59,745 nt of DNA, taken from the NCBI GenBank assembly GCA_910583675.1, contig CAJTYH010000016.1, forward strand, positions 1-59,745, given 5' to 3'. The notes beneath the pieces are model-generated. The model saw only the letters and a list, made by a program, of their open reading frames with translations, was not told the origin of the DNA and ran no database searches. This document shows positions 16,300 to 24,453 of this stretch, piece after piece. Origin of the DNA: an uncultured Muribaculaceae bacterium (GTDB lineage: Bacteria > Bacteroidota > Bacteroidia > Bacteroidales > Muribaculaceae). Each line of letters starts with the position of its first letter. The stretch's first letter is position 1. The position numbers and the translations under genes were made by a program.

Positions 16300-16632
16300 A
16301 TGACACACCGTGAAAAACTGGGACTGACTGTCCTTACACTATTACTTCTGGCGATCCTCGCGATAATGTATTCCGACAAACGAATGCAAACCGGCAGCAA
16401 CTACCCCGAAAAACCTTCACTCGCCGGACAACTGTCGGCCTCGGACACCATACGCATACAACACGAGCCAGATTCTATCCCGAATGTCATGGATCCGAAC
16501 TTTGAAACGCCGACACGCACACACAATAAGGACATCCGCTCAAGAAAGAAACAGGAAAGAACCGCAACCGCAACTAAAGACCGCACAAGCCCGCTAGAAC
16601 ACCCGGTTTCCGGCAAAAAAGACGACCGCTGA
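16300..16632 (+). CDS. Small membrane-anchored protein, unknown
   Basis: The 110-residue product has one N-terminal membrane helix (LGLTVLTLLLLAILAIMY) after a short basic start and then a polar, Lys/Arg/Thr-rich tail with low complexity (RSRKKQERTATATKDRT). No family is recognised. It follows the DUF4421 gene by 29 bases on the same strand, which suggests a shared transcript and perhaps a shared job at the envelope. The composition of the tail suggests an intrinsically disordered periplasmic or cytoplasmic arm. The open frame and the operon position are the only support that it is a gene. Confidence 0.55.
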   Translation: MTHREKLGLTVLTLLLLAILAIMYSDKRMQTGSNYPEKPSLAGQLSASDTIRIQHEPDSIPNVMDPNFETPTRTHNKDIRSRKKQERTATATKDRTSPLEHPVSGKKDDR

Positions 16633-16704
16633 ACCACGCATGGATTCAGCAGCCGCCACAATACAATTTCCAGAATGTAAAAAATTTCCTAAGGACACCA
16701 GGTG

Positions 16705-17565
16705 TTACTGGCCGAGATATGTCTTTAGCAAGCGCGATTTCTGCCCTTTCAGACGGCGGATGGCCTTCTCTTTGATCTGGCGCACACGCTCGCGGGTGAG
16801 GTCGAACTTGGCACCGATCTCCTCGAGCGTCATTTCCTGACATCCTATGCCGAAGAACATTTTCAGAATCTCGCGTTCACGCTCGTGCAATTGGTGCAAG
16901 GCGCGATCCACCTCCTTCGAGAGCGACTCCTGGGTAAGAGTGGCGTCAGCCATGGGACTGTCGTCGTTTGTGAGCACATCCAGCAGGGAGTTGTCCTCAC
17001 CCTCCACGAAAGGAGCGTCAACCGATATGTGGCGACCCGATACCTTAAGCGTATCAGCAATCTTCTCAACAGGCACCTCAAGCGTCTCGGCAAGCTCCTC
17101 GGGGGAAGGACGGCGCTCGTTCTCCTGCTCGAACTTCGAGAGAGCCTTGGAGATCTTGTTGAGCGAACCTACCTGATTAAGGGGAAGACGCACTATACGC
17201 GACTGCTCCGCAAGAGCCTGAAGGATGCTCTGGCGGATCCACCACACAGCATAGGAGATGAACTTGAAACCACGCGTCTCGTCAAACTTCTGGGCAGCCT
17301 TGATAAGGCCGAGGTTCCCCTCGTTGATCAAGTCGGGGAGGCTTAGCCCTTGGTTCTGATACTGCTTTGCTACAGACACCACGAAACGCAGGTTTGCCCT
17401 TGTCAGTTTTTCGAGAGCGGCCTGATCACCCTCCCTTATGCGCTGGGCAAGTTCCACCTCCTGTTCTACGGTGATCAGATCCTCACGACCTATTTCCTGC
17501 AGATACTTGTCAAGCGATGCGCTTTCGCGGTTTGTAATAGATTTTGAAATCTTTAATTGTCTCAT
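16705..17565 (-). CDS. rpoD: Primary RNA polymerase sigma factor RpoD (SigA)
   Basis: The 286-residue product contains sigma regions 1.2 (LDKYLQEIGREDLITVEQE), 2 (NLRFVVSVAKQYQNQGLSLP and FKFISYAVWWIRQSILQAL), 3, and 4 (MTLEEIGAKFDLTRERVRQI). It lacks region 1.1, as usual for the short primary sigma of Bacteroidetes that recognises TTTG/TAnnTTTG promoters. The start MRQLKISKSITNRES at 17565 is the family start. The open frame continues upstream to 17712, but across the -7 box at 17634-17627. It is a single-gene unit. Confidence 0.96.
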   Translation of the reverse strand: MRQLKISKSITNRESASLDKYLQEIGREDLITVEQEVELAQRIREGDQAALEKLTRANLRFVVSVAKQYQNQGLSLPDLINEGNLGLIKAAQKFDETRGFKFISYAVWWIRQSILQALAEQSRIVRLPLNQVGSLNKISKALSKFEQENERRPSPEELAETLEVPVEKIADTLKVSGRHISVDAPFVEGEDNSLLDVLTNDDSPMADATLTQESLSKEVDRALHQLHEREREILKMFFGIGCQEMTLEEIGAKFDLTRERVRQIKEKAIRRLKGQKSRLLKTYLGQ

Positions 17566-17626
17566 GTTCTGAAGCGGTAATATCTTATTTCGTAGCCGCA
17601 CGTGGAAAGGCACAGCTATCAAGGTG

Positions 17627-17634
17627 CAAAGATA
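17627..17634 (-). promoter_or_regulatory. -7 box of rpoD
   Basis: TATCTTTG on the minus strand, 62 bases upstream of the rpoD start codon. At the -33 position there is only ATTG (17657-17654), a partial match. Confidence 0.55.
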
Positions 17635-17780
17635 CGAAATTTTGCCGGAAGGGCAATAACTTGCCCCAATTAAGCCCGAAAAAGTTTTCGACATCCTTGG
17701 TTGGTCGGACATTCATATAGGAAACATTGTGAAATCGGGAATTGTTGAACGCATACAAAACACCACATAACTTATATTCA

Positions 17781-17830
17781 CACAATAAAACGACCCTTCC
17801 GGCAATTGCCGGAAGGGTCGTTTTATTGTG
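17781..17830. terminator. Perfect 50-base palindrome, bidirectional terminator
   Basis: Bases 17781-17805 are the exact reverse complement of 17806-17830. The stem core is CGACCCTTCCGGCAA, with AAAA/TTTT flanks, so it reads as a terminator in both directions. It lies 37 bases after the stop of the small lipoprotein gene on the minus strand. Confidence 0.85.
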
Positions 17831-17867
17831 CTGTTAAATCTTTTTTTGTGCTGTAAGTGCGTGCTGA

Positions 17868-18083
17868 TTATTCAGCAACGGGAGCTGCAACTTCCTCAGC
17901 TGCAACAGCAACAACTGTATCGCCGGCAACGGTGTCAACAGCGGCAACTTCTTCTACAGCAGCCTCAACAACTTCTACAGAGTCTACAGCTTCTGCTTCA
18001 GCAGCAGCGTTCTCAGCCTTGTTGCCGCAAGAGATCATAGAGAAACCTGCGATAACAGCGAAAGAAAGGAATAACTTTTTCAT
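17868..18083 (-). CDS. Small Ala/Val/Glu-rich lipoprotein
   Basis: The 71-residue product has a clear lipoprotein signal (MKKLFLSFAVIAGFSMISC, Cys19), so the mature protein is only 53 residues. It is built almost wholly from Ala, Val, Glu and Asp in a loose VEEVAAVDTVAGDTVVAV pattern, strongly acidic and without Lys or Arg after NK. It is flanked by a full promoter (18167-18137) and a very strong terminator (17830-17781), so it is a single-gene unit that may be highly expressed. No family is recognised. Short acidic lipoproteins of this kind are common in Bacteroidales genomes, and their role is unknown to me. Confidence 0.75.
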   Translation of the reverse strand: MKKLFLSFAVIAGFSMISCGNKAENAAAEAEAVDSVEVVEAAVEEVAAVDTVAGDTVVAVAAEEVAAPVAE

Positions 18084-18136
18084 TTTCGTTCAGATTAAAT
18101 AATAAAACAATATTTTTTTGTGCTTCAAAAACGTTG

Positions 18137-18167
18137 CAAAGGTACGACTAATTTTCAATCCTCCAAA
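18137..18167 (-). promoter_or_regulatory. Promoter of the small lipoprotein gene
   Basis: On the minus strand TTTG (18167-18164), 19 bases, TACCTTTG (18144-18137). This is a full consensus match, with an expected leader of about 45 bases. Confidence 0.75.
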
Positions 18168-18351
18168 TCTTTTTTATGATTTTTTTGACCAAAAACCTGC
18201 TGTAAAACACATTTCTCTGGAGCCGTCCCCTCCATTACCATATAATCGCATAACTGCCACATCGTTATCAATCAGCGGTATTCGCTCCGAAAAACTCCCA
18301 TCCGACACTGCTCGGCCGCCCGGCACGCTTCCATAATTCGGCGGTTTTTAG

Positions 18352-18359
18352 TACCTTTG
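18352..18359 (+). promoter_or_regulatory. -7 box of fabD
   Basis: TACCTTTG followed by GCAG, 90 bases upstream of the ATG at 18450. The -33 half is not evident. Confidence 0.5.
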
Positions 18360-18449
18360 CAGCCGATTTGGAAAGAGCGCCTGGGATTCGCTACATTCCG
18401 TGCAGCCAGCGCTCAAGGCAAAGAAACATTTCAACGTTTACATACTTTT

Positions 18450-19328
18450 ATGAAAGCATTCGTATTTCCCGGACAGGGAGCACAGTTCGTAGGCATGGGT
18501 AAAGACCTCTACGAAAACGACCCCAAAGCCCGTGAGTTTTTCGAGAAGGCCAATGAAATTCTCGGTTTCCGCATCACCGACCTCATGTTCGAGGGCACGG
18601 AAGACGACCTGAAACAGACCAAAGTGACACAGCCTGCGGTTTTCCTCCATTCCGTAATCCTTGCCAAGACCCTTGGCGACGACTTCAAACCGGAAATGGT
18701 GGCAGGTCATTCACTCGGTGAATTCTCTGCCTTGACAGCAGCCGGCGCGCTGAGCTTCGAAGACGGCCTGCGTCTGGTAAGCGCCCGCGCGCAAGCCATG
18801 CAGAAGGCTTGCGAACTGAAACCGTCCACAATGGCCGCCATAATAGCGCTTCCCGACGAGAAGGTGGAAGAGATATGTGCATCGATCCCCGGTGTGGTAG
18901 TCGCAGCCAACTACAACTGCCCCGGCCAGATCGTGATCTCAGGTGAAGTTGAAGCCATCACAGCCGCATGCGAGGCTGCCAAGGCAGCCGGTGCCAAACG
19001 TGCATTGCCCCTGAAAGTAGGAGGCGCATTCCACTCCCCTCTTATGGAACCGGCGCGTGCCGAACTCGCATCAGCCATCGAAGCAACGGAGATCCATACC
19101 CCGGTATGCCCCGTATACCAGAACGTTGACGCACGTCCCCACACCGATCCCGCCGAAATCAAAGCCAACCTCGTGGCACAGCTCACCGCTCCGGTGCGTT
19201 GGACACAAACCGTGCAGAACATGGTAGCCGACGGCGCAACGGAATTCGTGGAACTCGGCCCGGGGAAAGTCCTTCAAGGCCTCGTGAGCAAGATCTCCCG
19301 TGAAGCAACAGTTTCAGGCCGCCAGTAA
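18450..19328 (+). CDS. fabD: Malonyl-CoA:ACP transacylase FabD
   Basis: The 292-residue cytoplasmic enzyme moves malonyl groups from CoA to acyl carrier protein for fatty acid synthesis. It begins MKAFVFPGQGAQFVGMG as family members do. It has the nucleophile Ser88 in GHSLGE, the catalytic His195 in GGAFHSPLM, and the QLTAPVRWTQ block. The open frame reaches back to 18357, but that would start inside the promoter, so the ATG at 18450 is used. It is not in a fab cluster here. It converges on the sialate esterase gene, with a shared terminator. Confidence 0.97.
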   Translation: MKAFVFPGQGAQFVGMGKDLYENDPKAREFFEKANEILGFRITDLMFEGTEDDLKQTKVTQPAVFLHSVILAKTLGDDFKPEMVAGHSLGEFSALTAAGALSFEDGLRLVSARAQAMQKACELKPSTMAAIIALPDEKVEEICASIPGVVVAANYNCPGQIVISGEVEAITAACEAAKAAGAKRALPLKVGGAFHSPLMEPARAELASAIEATEIHTPVCPVYQNVDARPHTDPAEIKANLVAQLTAPVRWTQTVQNMVADGATEFVELGPGKVLQGLVSKISREATVSGRQ

Positions 19329-19362
19329 TCCCGCTCCGACACAACCAATTGCATTACAACCG

Positions 19363-19409
19363 AATGACCAGACCCCGAAAAGCTGAGAGTTTTTCGGGGG
19401 CTGGTCATT
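19363..19409. terminator. Bidirectional terminator between fabD and the sialate esterase gene
   Basis: AATGACCAG/CTGGTCATT outer stem (19363-19371, 19401-19409) and CCCCGAAAA/TTTTCGGGG inner stem with a short loop. It lies between convergent stop codons and serves both. Confidence 0.8.
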
Positions 19410-19431
19410 TACAGTATAATAGACCGCAAAA

Positions 19432-21372
19432 TCACTTGTCGGTAGCAAACGGAGCTACCGGCAGTCCGGTGGAGCCATATAGATTTCCTCCGGGATAGTC
19501 AGCCCAATCATAACGGGCTACGGTCGGTTTAGTCACAAGCGGAGAAGTCAACACCACCGTGTCACCACCTTCCAGACGGGCGTTCGCATAAGCGAAATTC
19601 CCATCCTTGTCACCTATTATGAAACCTGTCAGGGCACTGGAAGTTGGCTTTAGGACTTCGTTGAACTTAAGCACCATCCTGTTGCCGTCCGCCTTGGAGG
19701 ACACAAGCGCCGGAGCCTCATAGACCAGATCCTTACGGCCATAATCGCGGTTGAGCGCTATCAAACCGAGACGACGCGCCACCTCCTGCTTGTTTGCCGG
19801 ATGGATGTCAACGGGATTGCCAAGGTCTATGGCTACAGCCATGCCTGTATTGGGAAGCTCAAGAGCCTTGGCCTGACTGTTGCGCAAAAGCGCCCATTGC
19901 GAGTCGGGCTGCACGTTCTTCTGAGCCTGGAAACCGGCCAACTGCACGAAATAGAACGGCATCTCCGGATTGTCGAAAGTCTCACGCCAATTGTTGATAA
20001 GCGTCTTGAACAGCGTCTCATACTGCTTGTCGCGCCCTACGTTGGCACATCCCTGATACCACAGCACACCCTTGAAAGGTATACCCTTAAGAGGATGCAA
20101 CATAGCATTGTAAAGCACGGTCGGATAATTGGGGCCTGACGGAGCCGACGGCCGTTGCGGCAACTTGTCTGCCGTTGCATCGGCCATGTAATTCCATTCG
20201 CCTGTAAGAGGATACGTTTCTCCTCCCACCTTTGCCTGCATTACCGATCCCGGCATAATGCCCCCTTCACCCATGAAATCCACGATCCTCACGGTTATCA
20301 CATTCTTTCCTGCCTTAACGAGATCGCCGGGCACAGTGTAAGTCCTCTGTGCGCGTGGATCCTCATAGCCGCCTACCCTTGTGCCATTAAAATATGTGTC
20401 GTCAAGGTCGTCCACGATGCCCACAGCCAGCTCAAGAGGCTGACCGGCGGCATTTGCCGGCAGTTCAAGTTCACGCTGGATCCATACCACTCCGTCGAAA
20501 TCCGGAAGCACGGTCTTCTCCCACTGTTCGGGCAACGGCATCTTTCCCCAACCGTTGCCACTCTGCATATTAGCTACATCAAAAGTGTGTCCGGCTTTGT
20601 CAAGAGCGGAAAACCAGTTCTTCATATTCTCCTGATGCACGGCATCCATCTTTGAGCCGTCGAAACCGGCCTTGTCCATCGTAGCGAGTTCCCCCTCGAA
20701 ACCGGCGACACCTTTCAATGCCTCATAAGCAGTCCAAGCCTCAGCGGGAGTACCACCCCAGCTTGCTTCCATGATACCCACCGGTACCCCAAGCTCCTTC
20801 TGCATCTGAAGCGCGAACAGATACCCGATGGCAGAAAAGTTCATTGTCGCCGGGGAGGCTTCCACCCATCCGCCAAATTCAACCTCTGCATCATCCATAG
20901 GCTTGAAACTGGTTTTCTTCTTCATACGAAGCAGACGAATGTCGGGATGTTGCGCCGTGGCCACCACCTCGTCGCGATCCATCAGGTATGCTCCCCAGTT
21001 TACATTGCCTACCGTAAACTCCATGTTCGATTGTCCGGAGCAGAGCCATACCTCCCCGGAAAGCAGGTTTGAAAGTATCGTGTCTCCGGCCTTGTCGCCA
21101 TCGGATATGATCATTGTAAAAGGGCCTCCGGCGGCAGGAGTGGGAACGGAAATCCTGAACGATCCGTCAGCGGCGGCTTTCGTTGTCAGTTCTTTGTCAA
21201 GCCAGTCCGTCTTAACCGTTACCTTAGCACCGGGGATGGCGTGTCCCGGAAGGGTCAGGGTGGCATTTTGTTGGAGAACCATATTGTCGGTAATAAACTT
21301 AGGCAACGTCACTTTTGCCGAAACCGAGCTGCTCAGAAGCGCCCCCATAGCAAGAGCATAAACCTTCTTCAT
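19432..21372 (-). CDS. Sialate O-acetylesterase family protein
   Basis: The 646-residue product has a signal peptide (MKKVYALAMGALLSSSVSA), a beta-sandwich N-terminus (LPKFITDNMVLQQNATLTLPG) and the SGNH-like esterase domain. The serine block is CSGQSNMEF and the late Asp-x-x-His block is DIHPANKQEVARRL. Between them lies a galactose-binding-like insert (GVVWIQRELELP to NVITVRIVDFMGEGGIMPG), usual for this family. Such enzymes remove O-acetyl groups from sialic acids or other glycans so that glycosidases can act. Export to the periplasm or surface is expected. It is a single-gene unit. The start MKK is chosen over an upstream ATG at 21396 because it gives a normal signal peptide. Confidence 0.9.
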   Translation of the reverse strand: MKKVYALAMGALLSSSVSAKVTLPKFITDNMVLQQNATLTLPGHAIPGAKVTVKTDWLDKELTTKAAADGSFRISVPTPAAGGPFTMIISDGDKAGDTILSNLLSGEVWLCSGQSNMEFTVGNVNWGAYLMDRDEVVATAQHPDIRLLRMKKKTSFKPMDDAEVEFGGWVEASPATMNFSAIGYLFALQMQKELGVPVGIMEASWGGTPAEAWTAYEALKGVAGFEGELATMDKAGFDGSKMDAVHQENMKNWFSALDKAGHTFDVANMQSGNGWGKMPLPEQWEKTVLPDFDGVVWIQRELELPANAAGQPLELAVGIVDDLDDTYFNGTRVGGYEDPRAQRTYTVPGDLVKAGKNVITVRIVDFMGEGGIMPGSVMQAKVGGETYPLTGEWNYMADATADKLPQRPSAPSGPNYPTVLYNAMLHPLKGIPFKGVLWYQGCANVGRDKQYETLFKTLINNWRETFDNPEMPFYFVQLAGFQAQKNVQPDSQWALLRNSQAKALELPNTGMAVAIDLGNPVDIHPANKQEVARRLGLIALNRDYGRKDLVYEAPALVSSKADGNRMVLKFNEVLKPTSSALTGFIIGDKDGNFAYANARLEGGDTVVLTSPLVTKPTVARYDWADYPGGNLYGSTGLPVAPFATDK

Positions 21373-21462
21373 TTTGCTAATCAAGGTATTAAACACAGCA
21401 ATCTGGACAATCCGTCATTGCTGCAGGTAAAATAATATAATGTGAAAAATCAAACTGTTATG

Positions 21463-21470
21463 CAAATTTA
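21463..21470 (-). promoter_or_regulatory. -7 box of the sialate esterase gene
   Basis: TAAATTTG on the minus strand, 91 bases upstream of the start codon. There is no good -33 match. Confidence 0.4.
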
Positions 21471-21515
21471 GCATTTTTCATCCTTTCGGACAGGTAAAAT
21501 ACGCCTTTTTTTCGC

Positions 21516-21523
21516 TAATTTTG
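21516..21523 (+). promoter_or_regulatory. -7 box of the DUF5683-mltD-serB-mtaB run
   Basis: TAATTTTG followed by CCAT, 52 bases before the ATG at 21575. It rules out a start further upstream. The -33 half is weak. Confidence 0.5.
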
Positions 21524-21574
21524 CCATTGGTTACCAAACGAAAAAGAATCTCCCTGCCGGGAGAACCGCCATAT

Positions 21575-22582
21575 ATGAGAAATACGATAGGCAAACGTTG
21601 GTTTTGCTCCTTCAAGGAGCAATGCAAGCGCTCTGTCACTGCCGCCCTGGCCGTGGCACTGCTTGTGTCGGCATGCCCGATAGATACTTATGCCGAGATC
21701 ACAGCGTCTGCACAGTCTCCCGGCCAGACGCCACCAGATGCCACACGCAACCGCCCGGTGTCACATCCCGTGAAAAAAAACATCACGGCCAAGGCTGATC
21801 CGGCTCAGGAACTCCCCGACTCCATCTCAATAGGCGAGCCTGTGACACGCCCTGCCGAAGTAGTGGAGGACGAGATAGAACAGAAGGACGGACACCTTGA
21901 AGCCACCCCGGTAGATACGGTAGCAATAGACCTCAACCGCCGTCAGATAGAGGAGGAATACCCCGACATGACAGGCATCTTCAATGAAAGCGATTCCACC
22001 ACCCTCACCGCCGGGGAAATGCTTCTGGCAGACTCGCTGGCAATGGCCTCCAAGAAGAAACCTGACGAATGGGTGCCGCGTGCCGTGGAGTTCTCACCCG
22101 ATCCCACCAAGGCCGTATGGTTCGCCGCACTGTTTCCAGGCCTGGGACAGGTCTACAACCGCAGGTATTGGAAACTCCCCATCGTCGTGGGAGGCTACCT
22201 CGGCCTGGCATATGCCACAAGCTGGAACAACGGAATGTTGCGCGACTACACCAAGGCATACGCCGACCTGCTGGACAACGACCCCGACACCAAAAGCTAT
22301 ATGGATCTGTTCGCACCCAACGTAAAGGAGGAGAACCTTGACAAATCCTGGCTCCAGAACGTGATCCGTTCCCGCAAGAACTATTTCAGACGCAACCGCG
22401 ACCTCTGCATAATCTGCATGATCGGAGTATACCTGATCGCCATGGTCGACGCATATGTGGATGCCTCACTCTCCCATTTCGACATAACCCCCGACCTTAC
22501 CATGGACGTATCCCCCACCCTCATGCAGGACGGCAGGAACGTAAAACCGTCCGTAGGCCTCGTATGGGCGTTTAACTTCTAA
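21575..22582 (+). CDS. DUF5683 membrane protein
   Basis: The 335-residue product has a long polar N-terminal half. The family core follows from about residue 165: DPTKAVWFAALFPGLGQVYNR, then two membrane segments (LPIVVGGYLGLAYA and LCIICMIGVYLIAMVDAYVDA) and an acidic strand-rich end VGLVWAFNF. This matches DUF5683, common in Bacteroidetes and without a known function. A hydrophobic segment near residues 20-40 (ALAVALLVSACPIDTYA) may be a signal peptide. The mltD gene starts 8 bases after the stop, so the two form an operon, and a cell-envelope role is likely. Confidence 0.85.
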   Translation: MRNTIGKRWFCSFKEQCKRSVTAALAVALLVSACPIDTYAEITASAQSPGQTPPDATRNRPVSHPVKKNITAKADPAQELPDSISIGEPVTRPAEVVEDEIEQKDGHLEATPVDTVAIDLNRRQIEEEYPDMTGIFNESDSTTLTAGEMLLADSLAMASKKKPDEWVPRAVEFSPDPTKAVWFAALFPGLGQVYNRRYWKLPIVVGGYLGLAYATSWNNGMLRDYTKAYADLLDNDPDTKSYMDLFAPNVKEENLDKSWLQNVIRSRKNYFRRNRDLCIICMIGVYLIAMVDAYVDASLSHFDITPDLTMDVSPTLMQDGRNVKPSVGLVWAFNF

Positions 22583-22590
22583 TTTGAACA

Positions 22591-24426
22591 ATGAACTTTT
22601 CCCTGAAATATCTACTGACACTTTGCATTGCCTGCTCGGCCGCATCCCTGAACGCAAAGCCGTCGATACTCTCGGTAGCAGAGCACTGCAATGACTCCAC
22701 GATCATATTTCCGGAAAGCGTGGAGACCGACGTGAACGAAATGATGCAGAACTGGTATCTGCAAAACTATACAGCCCTTGACAAGGAGGCCGACATGCGT
22801 CCCGATGTCACCACGTCCGACGAAGAGATCATAAAGCGCCTTAAAAGCATCCCCACCGTCATAGAGATGCCCTTCAACTCCGTGGTACGCACATACATCG
22901 ACATGTACACCGGGAAGAAGCGATCCCTGGTGGAAAGCATGCTCGGCATGAGCCTCTATTACATGCCCATATTCGAGGAAGCGCTCGAAAGGGAAGGATT
23001 GCCGATAGAGCTGAAATACCTCCCAATCATAGAGTCCGCCCTGAACCCAGATGCCGTAAGCCGCGCAGGAGCCACAGGTCTCTGGCAGATCATGCTTGCA
23101 ACGGCAAGGGGGCTTGGACTGGAGGTGAACACCCTCGTAGACGAGCGTCGCGATCCTGTCGCATCATCCGCGGCAGCCACCAAGTACCTCAGACAGCTCC
23201 ACGACATATACAACGACTGGTCACTTGCCATAGCCGCATACAACTGCGGCCCCGGCAACGTAAACAAGGCACTCCGACGTGCCGGAGCCGACACAGACAG
23301 CACACGCCGCGACTTTTGGGCGATCTACCCCTATCTCCCTCGCGAGACCCGCGGATACGTGCCATGCTTCATCGCCGCCACCTACGTGATGAACCATTAC
23401 AACAAGCACAACATCTCTCCAGCACTGGCCAAACGCCCTATCGTGACCGACTCCGTGCATGTGCACCACAGGGTGAATTTCAAGCAGATAGCTGATGTGC
23501 TACAAATTCCTGTAGAGGAGCTGAAGATCCTAAACCCGCAATACCGCAAGCAGGAGATCCCGGGAGACATACGCCCCTATTCGCTCGTGCTTCCCGCAAA
23601 CCAGGTATATTCATATATAATCAGCGAGAAATCCATCGCAGCACGCGACGCCTCCCTTTATGCGCGTCGCGACGTTGTGGAACCGGCCACCGGCCTTGAG
23701 CCACGCACGGCAACCGTAAACGGAGTTGAAGGGGAATGGGTCACAGTGGAGGATGTGAAGTACCACAAGGTGAAACGCAACGAGACACTATCCTCCATAG
23801 CAAAGAAATATGGAGTGACAGTCGCGACCATAAAACGTGCGAACAAGAACGTCTCACGTCCAAAACGAGGACAATCATTGAAGATCGTCACAACCAAGGA
23901 GGAATTCCGCCCGTATGAAGTGCAACCTGCCGAAGAGGAGGTAGATGAACTGCTGGTGCGCAACGACGATGCAGTAATAGACAATGCCGTGATTACGGAA
24001 GAGGCACCGGTGGATACACCTGAGACCTCCGTCTCCTCCAATACCGCCCACAATCCTACCGACAGCGCCTCAGTTGACATCCCTGCGGCACCAGAAAGCC
24101 CCGTTGAAACCGCACCAATCGCGGATGAAGCACAGACAGACAGCACGGCAACCGTAAACACAAAAGTCGCCGACACTTTCAGCAACTCAAAGGCCAAGCA
24201 GGAAGCCAGCGAGAGCAAAAAAGCTGCTGCAACCGAAAAATCGGCGCAAAAGAAAAAAGCCGAACCATCCACTAAAAAAAGCACACCCCGCACCCACACT
24301 GTGCGCAAGGGGGAAAGCCTGTATAAGATCGCACAGAAACATGGCATGACCGTCAAGGAACTGCAGCGCATCAACGGCATAGACGGGAGCAAGATAAAAC
24401 CCGGAGACAAGATCAAGTTAAAATAA
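22591..24426 (+). CDS. mltD: Membrane-bound lytic murein transglycosylase D-like, with two LysM domains
   Basis: The 611-residue product has a signal peptide (MNFSLKYLLTLCIACSAASLNA), an SLT lysozyme-like domain (residues about 120-280) and two LysM peptidoglycan-binding domains, near 390-435 (YHKVKRNETLSSIAKKYGV) and at the C-terminus (HTVRKGESLYKIAQKHGM). The catalytic glutamate is Glu148 in LPIIESALNP, followed by SRAGATGLWQIM. A low-complexity linker rich in Glu, Thr, Ala and Ser (about 445-560) separates the LysM domains. It cuts glycan strands of peptidoglycan in the periplasm, leaving anhydromuropeptides. Unlike E. coli MltD no lipobox is obvious at the start. It sits 8 bases behind the DUF5683 gene. 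Confidence 0.92.
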   Translation: MNFSLKYLLTLCIACSAASLNAKPSILSVAEHCNDSTIIFPESVETDVNEMMQNWYLQNYTALDKEADMRPDVTTSDEEIIKRLKSIPTVIEMPFNSVVRTYIDMYTGKKRSLVESMLGMSLYYMPIFEEALEREGLPIELKYLPIIESALNPDAVSRAGATGLWQIMLATARGLGLEVNTLVDERRDPVASSAAATKYLRQLHDIYNDWSLAIAAYNCGPGNVNKALRRAGADTDSTRRDFWAIYPYLPRETRGYVPCFIAATYVMNHYNKHNISPALAKRPIVTDSVHVHHRVNFKQIADVLQIPVEELKILNPQYRKQEIPGDIRPYSLVLPANQVYSYIISEKSIAARDASLYARRDVVEPATGLEPRTATVNGVEGEWVTVEDVKYHKVKRNETLSSIAKKYGVTVATIKRANKNVSRPKRGQSLKIVTTKEEFRPYEVQPAEEEVDELLVRNDDAVIDNAVITEEAPVDTPETSVSSNTAHNPTDSASVDIPAAPESPVETAPIADEAQTDSTATVNTKVADTFSNSKAKQEASESKKAAATEKSAQKKKAEPSTKKSTPRTHTVRKGESLYKIAQKHGMTVKELQRINGIDGSKIKPGDKIKLK

Positions 24427-24453
24427 TCTATTTCATCACATTTCGAGACAAAC

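Larger units (their letters stand above)
17566..17867. other. Intergenic region: rpoD leader and lipoprotein terminator
   Basis: About 300 bases without a gene. They hold the rpoD promoter half-site (17627-17634), an AT-rich stretch, and the 50-base palindromic terminator at 17781-17830. Confidence 0.6.
18084..18449. other. Intergenic region between the small lipoprotein gene and fabD
   Basis: A 366-base divergent control region with the lipoprotein promoter (18137-18167) at one end and the fabD -7 box (18352-18359) at the other. The middle (about 18170-18340) shows no gene, repeat or hairpin. Confidence 0.6.

Noticed and set aside
18118..18336. 72-codon open frame between the small lipoprotein gene and fabD
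   Set aside because: Crosses the lipoprotein promoter and has no start or family signal.
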